From positions 1 through 39,652 of the forward strand of contig JBHHYN010000013.1 in the NCBI GenBank assembly GCA_046757565.1: 39,652 bases of DNA. The letters are read 5' to 3'. The stretch comes from JBHHYN01 sp046757565 (GTDB lineage: Bacteria; Pseudomonadota; Gammaproteobacteria; Eutrophobiales; Eutrophobiaceae). The position numbers were made by a program, and so were the translations under genes. Below, one piece after another: positions 33,166 through 39,652 of this stretch; positions within the stretch are counted from its first letter, which is position 1, and each line of letters begins with the position of its first letter. The notes beneath the pieces are model-generated. The model saw only the letters and a list, made by a program, of their open reading frames with translations, ran no database searches and was not told where the DNA came from.

Positions 33166-34149
33166 ATGAAAGGTAAAATCGGCTTTGAAGAACACTTTGC
33201 ACTCGAAGAAACCCTTGAAGATACCCGCAGTTTTGCCGGTGATGGCGGAGTTTGGGACAACTACACCCGCCAGATCCTGGATCTTGATGATGAACGGCTC
33301 GAACACATGGATAACAGCGGCATCGAATTTGCCATACTGTCACTTAATGCGCCGGGAGTACAGGGAATCCTGAATGCAAATAAAGCAATGAATGTGGCGA
33401 AAAAAGGCAATGAAAAAATGGCCGAAGCTGTCTCCAGACATCCGCACCGTTATGCCGGTCTTGCTACACTGCCGATGCACGATCCCGATGCGGCTGCAGC
33501 GGAACTGACCCGCTGCGTCAAGGAACTCGGTTTCGTGGGGTGTATGATCAACGGATTTCAACAGGTTGACGATCCGGAAAATACCAAATATTACGACCTG
33601 CCGGAATACCGCTCCTTCTGGGCAACCGTATCTGAACTCAATGTGCCCTTCTATCTACATCCACGCATGCAGATACTATCGCAAGCAAGGAACTATGAGG
33701 GACATTCCTGGTTAATGAGCGCACCGTGGGGATTTGCTGTTGAGACTTCGATACACTCCTTACGCCTGTGTGGCTCCGGCCTGTTCGACGATTATCCTAA
33801 CCTGCGAATATGCATCGGTCATCTGGGTGAAAACATACCCTTTGGTCTATGGCGCCTGGATGCGCGTATGCGTTTCTCGCCACGTGAATACCGCGGTAAC
33901 CGTCCCCTCGGCGATTATTTCCGGGATCACTTTCACATCACCTGCAGTGGCAACTTCAACGATGCTGCGTTCCGCTGTACGCTGGATGTGATCGATAACG
34001 ACAAGGTGTATTTCTGCTCCGACTACCCGTTCGAAAAGATGGAAGATGCCTCCGATTGGTACGATGCGACCGAGGTAATTTCCAACGAACAGCGCCAGAA
34101 GATAGGCCGGACAAATGCCATAAAACTGTTCAACCTGAATATTTCATGA
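33166..34149 (+). CDS. Aromatic acid decarboxylase of the gamma-resorcylate/2,3-dihydroxybenzoate type
   Basis: A 327-residue amidohydrolase-superfamily decarboxylase. Known members remove CO2 from 2,6- or 2,3-dihydroxybenzoate, salicylate or 5-carboxyvanillate. Metal ligands are all present: Glu8 and His10 (FEEHF), His165 (FYLHPR), His219 (IGHLGE) and Asp286 (CSDYPFE). Family words LSLNAPGVQ and FHITCSGNF also occur. The start at 33166 (MKGKIGFEEHF) places the ligands at standard numbering and has AAGGG seven bases upstream; the frame also opens at 33160. It follows the RdhA-like gene by about 257 bases, in which I see no gene. The exact substrate cannot be read off. Confidence 0.9.
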   Translation: MKGKIGFEEHFALEETLEDTRSFAGDGGVWDNYTRQILDLDDERLEHMDNSGIEFAILSLNAPGVQGILNANKAMNVAKKGNEKMAEAVSRHPHRYAGLATLPMHDPDAAAAELTRCVKELGFVGCMINGFQQVDDPENTKYYDLPEYRSFWATVSELNVPFYLHPRMQILSQARNYEGHSWLMSAPWGFAVETSIHSLRLCGSGLFDDYPNLRICIGHLGENIPFGLWRLDARMRFSPREYRGNRPLGDYFRDHFHITCSGNFNDAAFRCTLDVIDNDKVYFCSDYPFEKMEDASDWYDATEVISNEQRQKIGRTNAIKLFNLNIS

Positions 34150-34316
34150 GCAGTTTTAATATGGCATTTTAGGCATAGATTTTCATTTTTCTCTGCCGTT
34201 GTGTCCGTTCGCCTGAAGTTGATCCCAAACCATTAGTGTGCACACCAGGCCAACATCCAATAAGCATGGATCTGACCCGGGAAAAACCCGTGAAATATGC
34301 TGGCTAATGTTTTATT

Positions 34317-35099
34317 TTACGCTTCTGTTGGCCTTTCACGGCTAAACGCCCATTCATCACCCTTCGACAAGGCATCGTTATATTGGTAGCCGGACATGGT
34401 AAAGTTCTTAATCGATTCTGCATCCTGCAGGCGGTTACGGATGATGAAGCGACCCATCGACCCCCGCGCCTTTTTCGCAAAAAAACTGATGACCTTGTAG
34501 TGATCGTTTTTCCTGTCCTTGAAAACCGGTGTAATGATACGGGCGTTCAGCTGTTCCAGCTTGATAGATTTAAAGTATTCATTGGAAGCCAGGTTGACCA
34601 GGATGTCATCGCCCTGTTGTGTCAGTTCTTGATTAATTGCTTCCGTGATCCGGTCGCCCCAGAAGGCATAAAGGTTGTTGCCGCGGCAGTTTTTGAGCCT
34701 GGTACCCATTTCCAGGCGATACGGTTGCATCAGATCCAGCGGTCGTAACAGGCCGTATAACCCGGAAAGTATGCGCAGTTTGTTTTGCGCGAATTCCAGA
34801 TCCTGGCCGCTGAAGCTGTCGGCAGCGAGACCGGAATACACGTCTCCTTTAAACACCAATACGGCCTGTTTGGCATTGTCCGGGGTGAAGGGTAATGACC
34901 ATTCGTGAAAACGGGTTGCATTCAAGGTGGCGAGCCTGGGACTTATGTTCATCAGATCGGCGATTGAGTCGGGCTCCAGGCGGCGTAATTCATTAACCAG
35001 TACTGCGGAATCATCCAGAAAGGCGGGTATGCTATAGCGTGCCGTTCCCGGCGAGGCGTCATAATCCAGTGTCTTTGCCGGGGAGATTACAGTCAACAT
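34317..35099 (-). CDS. yaaA: YaaA-family peroxide stress protein
   Basis: A 260-residue protein of the YaaA (UPF0246) family, which in Escherichia coli lowers intracellular iron during hydrogen peroxide stress. Clear words are MLTVISPAKTLD at the start, KGDVYSGL (about 85-92), LRILSGLYGLLRPLD, MQPYRLEMGTRL, NLYAFWGDRI and NLASNEYFK. Length matches the family (about 258). The gene is divergent from rapA across a 132-base A/T-rich promoter region. No sign of damage. Its presence marks the change back to conserved chromosomal genes. Confidence 0.95.
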   Translation of the reverse strand: MLTVISPAKTLDYDASPGTARYSIPAFLDDSAVLVNELRRLEPDSIADLMNISPRLATLNATRFHEWSLPFTPDNAKQAVLVFKGDVYSGLAADSFSGQDLEFAQNKLRILSGLYGLLRPLDLMQPYRLEMGTRLKNCRGNNLYAFWGDRITEAINQELTQQGDDILVNLASNEYFKSIKLEQLNARIITPVFKDRKNDHYKVISFFAKKARGSMGRFIIRNRLQDAESIKNFTMSGYQYNDALSKGDEWAFSRERPTEA

Positions 35100-35231
35100 G
35101 AAGCGATATATCCGGTGTTTTTAAAAGAAGGCCCGGAGTGATTGATTATGATGATTTAGCGTATAAACAATATCTGATTTTTTTGGTTGATTCCACTAAT
35201 ATAGCGGCTTTTTTTACCGTAGAGGTTGGCC

Positions 35232-38132
35232 GTGCAGGATTATATACCGGGGCAACGCTGGATATGTGATGCGGATTTACAAATGGGCCTGGGCACTGTC
35301 ATCTGTTCTGATCACCGCATCGTCACCGTAGCATTCCAGGCAAGCGATGAAACCCGCCATTATGCCAAACAATCAGCACCGTTAACGCGGATGAAATTTG
35401 CCATAGGTGATACCCTGCCCGGTCGCGATGGCCGGCTGCTTACGGTTGAATCGATACGGGATCGCGATGGCCTGTTAACCTATTATGGTACTGATGAGTC
35501 GGGGAACAAGGCTGAACTGGAAGAGGGCGATCTGGCCGACTCTATCCGGTTAAACCGGCCTATGCAGCGCCTGTTTAACGGACAGACCGATCATAATAAG
35601 TGGTTTCAGCTCCGTTACCAGACCTTGTTGCAACGGCATCGGCTTGCCCATTCCGGCCTGTATGGATTAACCGGTTGCCGAACCAGTTTGATCCCCCATC
35701 AATTGTACATTGCCCATGAGGTCGCCCACCGCTATGCTCCCCGCGTGCTGTTGGCGGATGAGGTAGGACTGGGGAAAACCATTGAGGCAGGGCTGATTCT
35801 GCATCACCAGCTGTTGACGGAACGTGCCGGACGTGTCCTGATCATTGTTCCGGAGAGCCTTGTGTATCAATGGCTGCTTGAAATGTTGCGCCGCTTTAAC
35901 CTGCACTTCAGTATCTTTGATGAACTCCGGTGTCAGGCTGTGGAAGAGAGCACCGGCGGCGGCAACCCATTTCATGCCGAGCAACTGCTCCTGTGCAGTC
36001 TTGAATTTCTCAGCCAACAACCGCTGCGATTTCAACAGTCCCTGGAGGGAGACTGGGATTTACTGGTTATCGATGAAGCCCATCATTTGCACTGGTCACC
36101 AGAAGGTGCCAGCCATGAATATGAAATGGTTGCACAACTGGCCGCGCGTACCAGAGGGGTATTATTGCTTACGGCCACACCGGAGCAACTCGGCAAGGCC
36201 GGCCATTTTGCCCGGCTTCGATTGCTCGACCCGGATCGTTTTCAGGATTTCGATACATTCATGGAAGAGGAACGTGCCTATAAGCCGATCGCCGATGCCG
36301 TTGAAGAGTTGCTCGGTGAACAGCCGTTGAGCGATAGCGCCTGGCAGACAATCTCCGCGACCATCAAGCGGGACGGCAACCGGGATCTACGCCACACCCC
36401 GAATGATAAGGCGCTCACTACACGGCAAAAGAGTGAAGCCAGGCGTGTCCTGGCAGAACTATTACTCGACCGTCACGGCACCGGCCGGGTCCTGTTCCGT
36501 AATATACGGGCGGCCATACAGGGGTTCCCCGGGAGATCCGTCAGCGCCTATGCGTTACCCCTGCCGGAAGGCTATGCAGATCTCTTTGCAGAATTGAAAA
36601 CAACACCGCTATCCGACCCACAGCTGTTGCTGTGTCCTGAATTGCTGTATCAGGCGGACGCCGGCAAGCGAGGGGCTTACTGGACCCGGATTGATCCACG
36701 AATCAGCTGGCTGGGCAATAAACTGAAACAACTTAAACCCGGTAAGGTTCTGGTCATTACCTCAAGCAAGGACACTGCAGTTGATATTGCCCGGGCCCTT
36801 GGCAACCAGGCGGGGATCCAGTGCGCCCTGTTTCACGAACGCATGAGCCTGATAGAGCGCGACCGGGCCGCTGCATATTTTGCCGATACAGATAAAAGTT
36901 GCCAGGTCCTCGTCTGCTCAGAGATTGGCAGTGAAGGCCGTAATTTTCAATTCGTACATCATCTGGTCTTGTTTGATTTGCCACTAAATCCTGATCTGCT
37001 GGAACAGCGTATCGGACGGTTGGACCGTATCGGTCAGACAGAGACCATCCAAATTCATGTCCCTTATCTGGAAAACAGCGCACAAGCTGTCATGTACCAC
37101 TGGTACCATGAGGGCCTGGATGCGTTTAGCCAAACCTGCCCTGCCGGACAATCGGTCTATGCAGAGGTGGAAACTAAACTCAAAGAGGCCCTTCGGCGAT
37201 TCGATAAAGGACAGGAACTCCTGTCAGGGCTTATAGGAGCTACCCGGTCTGCTCATCAGGCGCTCAATGATGTCTTGCTCAGAGGCCGGGACCGATTACT
37301 GGAATACAACTCATGCAGACCGGCAATAGCCAATCAGCTCCTTGAAAGCGCCCTGGCAGAGGATGATGCCGCGGAGTTGCAGCGTTATATGGATGCCGTA
37401 TTCGACTGTTTTGGTATCCACAGTGAAGAACACAGTGAGGCCAGTTATATTATCCGGCCCGGTGAACAGATGCTCATGCCGTTTCCAGGCTTGGCGGACG
37501 AAGACATGACCATTACTTTTTCAAGGGATGTGGCACTGGCTAACGAAGACAGGCAGTATCTTTCCTGGGAACACCCGATGGTCATGCATGCGATGGACTT
37601 GGTGCTCGGCAGCGAATTTGGCAACGCCGTGGTCAATACAGTGACGCATGGAATGTTAACGCCCGGAACTCTATTACTGGAAACCCTGTACGTACTGGAA
37701 CCTGCTTCGATGGCAGGATTGCAAAGTGATCGTTATCTGCCACCGGTTACCATCCGGATACTGATAGACGAGAACGGTAACAGCGAATATCCACATCTGG
37801 ACAGTCCGGTTATCAATGATAATCTAACGCCGGTTTCCCCGGTTATCGCGAGACAAATCGTGCAGATGAAACAGGAAAAACTTAAGGAACTGATCTCCAT
37901 GAGTGAACATCTGGCGCAGGAGCAAACGCCCGAAATAATCGCAGCAGCACATCAACGGACGAAACGGACCTTCAATTGCGAAATTGACCGGCTTGTTGCA
38001 TTAAGTCAGGTGAATAAAAATATCCGCGTTGAGGAGATCAATTACCTGAAACAGCAATCGGGGATCCTTGATAAGGTGTTTGATTCAGCCAGGTTGCGAC
38101 TGGATGCGCTCAGGGTAATCGTTGCGACCTGA
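35232..38132 (+). CDS. rapA: RNA polymerase-associated Swi2/Snf2 ATPase RapA
   Basis: About 966 residues, close to the 968 of E. coli RapA. RapA binds RNA polymerase and uses ATP to help recycle stalled enzyme. The N-terminal Tudor-like part reads PGQRWICDADLQMGLGTV. Helicase motifs include LADEVGLGKTIEAG (about 172-185), LLVIDEAHHLHW (about 280), LLTATPEQLG, FHERMSLIERDRAAAYF, CSEIGSEGRNFQF and QRIGRLDRIGQ (about 592). The conserved tail SARLRLDALRVIVAT ends the protein. The start is probably GTG at 35232, with AGAGG six bases upstream; TTG at 35226 is also in frame. It stands alone, divergent from yaaA. Confidence 0.97.
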   Translation: MQDYIPGQRWICDADLQMGLGTVICSDHRIVTVAFQASDETRHYAKQSAPLTRMKFAIGDTLPGRDGRLLTVESIRDRDGLLTYYGTDESGNKAELEEGDLADSIRLNRPMQRLFNGQTDHNKWFQLRYQTLLQRHRLAHSGLYGLTGCRTSLIPHQLYIAHEVAHRYAPRVLLADEVGLGKTIEAGLILHHQLLTERAGRVLIIVPESLVYQWLLEMLRRFNLHFSIFDELRCQAVEESTGGGNPFHAEQLLLCSLEFLSQQPLRFQQSLEGDWDLLVIDEAHHLHWSPEGASHEYEMVAQLAARTRGVLLLTATPEQLGKAGHFARLRLLDPDRFQDFDTFMEEERAYKPIADAVEELLGEQPLSDSAWQTISATIKRDGNRDLRHTPNDKALTTRQKSEARRVLAELLLDRHGTGRVLFRNIRAAIQGFPGRSVSAYALPLPEGYADLFAELKTTPLSDPQLLLCPELLYQADAGKRGAYWTRIDPRISWLGNKLKQLKPGKVLVITSSKDTAVDIARALGNQAGIQCALFHERMSLIERDRAAAYFADTDKSCQVLVCSEIGSEGRNFQFVHHLVLFDLPLNPDLLEQRIGRLDRIGQTETIQIHVPYLENSAQAVMYHWYHEGLDAFSQTCPAGQSVYAEVETKLKEALRRFDKGQELLSGLIGATRSAHQALNDVLLRGRDRLLEYNSCRPAIANQLLESALAEDDAAELQRYMDAVFDCFGIHSEEHSEASYIIRPGEQMLMPFPGLADEDMTITFSRDVALANEDRQYLSWEHPMVMHAMDLVLGSEFGNAVVNTVTHGMLTPGTLLLETLYVLEPASMAGLQSDRYLPPVTIRILIDENGNSEYPHLDSPVINDNLTPVSPVIARQIVQMKQEKLKELISMSEHLAQEQTPEIIAAAHQRTKRTFNCEIDRLVALSQVNKNIRVEEINYLKQQSGILDKVFDSARLRLDALRVIVAT

Positions 38133-38311
38133 AGTGTACACGGCATGCGGAAAATGGATGCGCACAACCCGGCCCTGACGATGTCTGTTATAGTTCCGGT
38201 TTGGGAAGCAATGGTTAATTACGTGCCCGGCTCTGTAACCGGTGCATCCATGTATCCTGCCTCAGGAACTCCTTGATTATTCCGGTTTATTTTTATGTGT
38301 ACGGGTGTTTC

Positions 38312-38734
38312 ATGTTAAAAATCACGAGCCGGGTGTCCGTCCCGGAGGACGAGATAGAGATCAGTGCTATCCGGGCGCAGGGGGCGGGAGGACAGAACGT
38401 TAACAAGGTCTCTACGGCGGTACATCTTCGTTTCGATAGCAGCCGCTCTTCCCTGCCTGACCGTTATAAACAGCGCTTGCTGAAATTGAATGACAGGCGC
38501 ATTACCCGGAACGGCGTTATCGTGATTAAGGCACAGCAGTATCGCAGCCGGGAGAAAAACAGGGAGGCCGCACTGTCCCGTCTCCGCGATCTGTTGCGCA
38601 GCGTTACCGTGACCAGTAAAAAGCGCATAGCAACCAGGCCGACCAGGGCATCCCGGATACAACGTCTGGAGAACAAGACCCGGCATGGGCGCTTGAAGGT
38701 CTTGCGCAGGAAAAGTGTTATAGACGAGGATTAA
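38312..38734 (+). CDS. arfB: Alternative ribosome-rescue factor ArfB (class I release factor-like)
   Basis: A 140-residue codon-independent peptidyl-tRNA hydrolase that frees stalled ribosomes. The catalytic GGQ lies in IRAQGAGGQNVNKVSTAVHLRF near residues 20-40. A strongly basic C-terminal tail (KKRIATRPTRASRIQRLENKTRHGRLKVLRRKS) would enter the empty mRNA channel. Length equals E. coli ArfB. The open frame reaches 38273 but the family N-terminus begins at MLKITSRV. It ends four bases before the methyltransferase gene, so the two form an operon. The 179 bases upstream after rapA hold nothing clear. Confidence 0.93.
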   Translation: MLKITSRVSVPEDEIEISAIRAQGAGGQNVNKVSTAVHLRFDSSRSSLPDRYKQRLLKLNDRRITRNGVIVIKAQQYRSREKNREAALSRLRDLLRSVTVTSKKRIATRPTRASRIQRLENKTRHGRLKVLRRKSVIDED

Positions 38735-38738
38735 TATT

Positions 38739-39602
38739 ATGAATAAACAAGTGCAGGAAGTTGATCACCATTTTGTGGAAAACTACTGGAGGGAAGAAGG
38801 CGGGCGTAAATGGGTGGAGAATATTGAACGCATCGAATTCAGCCTCATTCCTTTAAGCGAAAAGTTGTTGGAACGGGCGCACCCCGACGAAGGGGAAATG
38901 GTGCTGGATGTCGGTTGTGGCGGCGGAGTGACCAGTCTCGAATTGGCGCAGCGGGTCGGCGCCAATGGGCAGGTTCTGGGTGTTGATATTGCCCCGCTTA
39001 TTCTGGCTATAGCACTGGAGCGTGGCAAACACACCGGCAATCTGGAATTCAAAGAGGGCGATGTGGAGAATATAGATATCGGGGAAGGCGTATATGATCT
39101 GATTTGTTCACGTTTTGGTGTGATGTTCTTCAACGATCCGGTTACGGCCTTTGCCAATTTGCACCGTGCGCTGAAATCCACGGGCCGTCTGGTATTTATA
39201 TGCTGGCGCACGGTGGAGGAAAATCCATGGATGGGGGAACCCGCCTCTGCGGTTTTTGAAATATTACCCCCAGAGGAAGATGCCGGTGCCGGTGGGACCG
39301 ATCCGGAGGCACCAGGGCCGTTTTCACTGGCAGATCCGGTACGGCTGCGCCATATACTGGAGTCTGCCGGGTTCAGGGAGGTGCATGCGAAAGCCGTCGA
39401 CACTGGCATGCCGCTGGGACGTATGGATGAAGCGGTGAACTTCGTGATGCGCATGGGACCTGCTGCGGAAGTCATTAACCGGGCAGGTGCTGAGGAAAAA
39501 ACGGCGGCGGCACGTGCCATCCAGGCGGTCTTGAGTCAATACGAAACAGCCGATGGCGTTATTCCTCCCTGTGCCGCATGGCTGGTCACGGCTAAACATT
39601 AA
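38739..39602 (+). CDS. Class I SAM-dependent methyltransferase
   Basis: A 287-residue methyltransferase with a Rossmann-like fold. SAM-binding motif I is VLDVGCGGGVTSLELAQRVG (about residues 54-73), with a post-I acidic residue in VLGVDIAPL, motif II-like EGVYDLICSRFGVMFFNDP and motif III RALKSTGRLVFICW. The group resembles UbiE/Methyltransf_11 proteins, but the methyl acceptor is not evident. GAGG precedes the ATG by about nine bases. It is coupled to arfB and is the last gene of the window; the stop codon is inside it, so the gene is complete. Confidence 0.88.
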   Translation: MNKQVQEVDHHFVENYWREEGGRKWVENIERIEFSLIPLSEKLLERAHPDEGEMVLDVGCGGGVTSLELAQRVGANGQVLGVDIAPLILAIALERGKHTGNLEFKEGDVENIDIGEGVYDLICSRFGVMFFNDPVTAFANLHRALKSTGRLVFICWRTVEENPWMGEPASAVFEILPPEEDAGAGGTDPEAPGPFSLADPVRLRHILESAGFREVHAKAVDTGMPLGRMDEAVNFVMRMGPAAEVINRAGAEEKTAAARAIQAVLSQYETADGVIPPCAAWLVTAKH

Positions 39603-39652
39603 GGGTCTTCAGCAGAATCTGTGGGTTGATATATAAACAGTAGCCCGTCATT

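Noticed and set aside
1..39652. CRISPR arrays, tRNA or rRNA genes, and prophage genes.
   Set aside because: No short regularly spaced repeats, no cloverleaf or rRNA-like sequence and no phage proteins were seen.

Overview
The window looks like a chromosomal stretch of a gammaproteobacterium that degrades aromatic compounds. RapA, ArfB, YaaA, HemW, UbiX and a TIGR02444 protein give the gammaproteobacterial flavour. I cannot name a genus. About 32 protein genes (one a hemW pseudogene) can be supported. There is no rRNA, tRNA, CRISPR array or transposase that I can see.

Layout. (1) 0.2-4.8 kb: a non-canonical Nramp-family transporter and an orphan soluble histidine kinase with six PAS domains. 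(2) 4.8-9.3 kb, minus strand: a protocatechuate (PCA) 4,5-cleavage operon read ligA2-ligB2-DUF1932 dehydrogenase-ligA1-ligB1-ligI. It holds two divergent copies of the two-subunit extradiol dioxygenase. An exact FNR/ANR-type box lies upstream. (3) 9.7-12.6 kb, plus strand: a secreted NmrA-like protein, an unknown SHOCT-tailed protein and a membrane methyltransferase-like protein. (4) 12.7-14.7 kb, minus strand: ligC followed by an MtdB-like methylene-tetrahydromethanopterin dehydrogenase. (5) 15.1-23.1 kb: an amidase, then two tandem direct copies of a 3.3-kb unit, each a tetR gene convergent with a TonB-dependent receptor gene. The copies are identical over about 3.2 kb but differ at both edges. 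(6) 23.5-26.7 kb: a Phd/VapC-type toxin-antitoxin pair with a perfect palindromic operator, a broken hemW, ubiX and a TIGR02444 gene. (7) 26.8-34.1 kb: an acyl-CoA synthetase, an OsmC-like protein, an MFS carrier, a MarR regulator, a cytoplasmic reductive-dehalogenase-like iron-sulfur protein and a gamma-resorcylate/2,3-dihydroxybenzoate-type decarboxylase. (8) 34.3-39.6 kb: housekeeping genes yaaA, rapA and arfB, plus a methyltransferase.

How it fits together (inference). LigAB opens PCA, LigC oxidises the semialdehyde and LigI opens the resulting pyrone lactone; LigU, LigJ and LigK are not in the window. The MtdB-like enzyme would fit oxidation of formaldehyde released when methoxylated aromatics such as vanillate are demethylated on the way to PCA. 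The TonB receptors, amidase, decarboxylase, CoA ligase, UbiX and RdhA-like protein look like upstream functions feeding a central aromatic pathway.

The points most worth a second look are the tandem tetR-receptor pair with divergent edges, the MtdB-like gene beside ligC, the RdhA-like/decarboxylase pair behind MarR-like and FNR-like sites, the metal-motif-less Nramp protein, and the doubly broken hemW.
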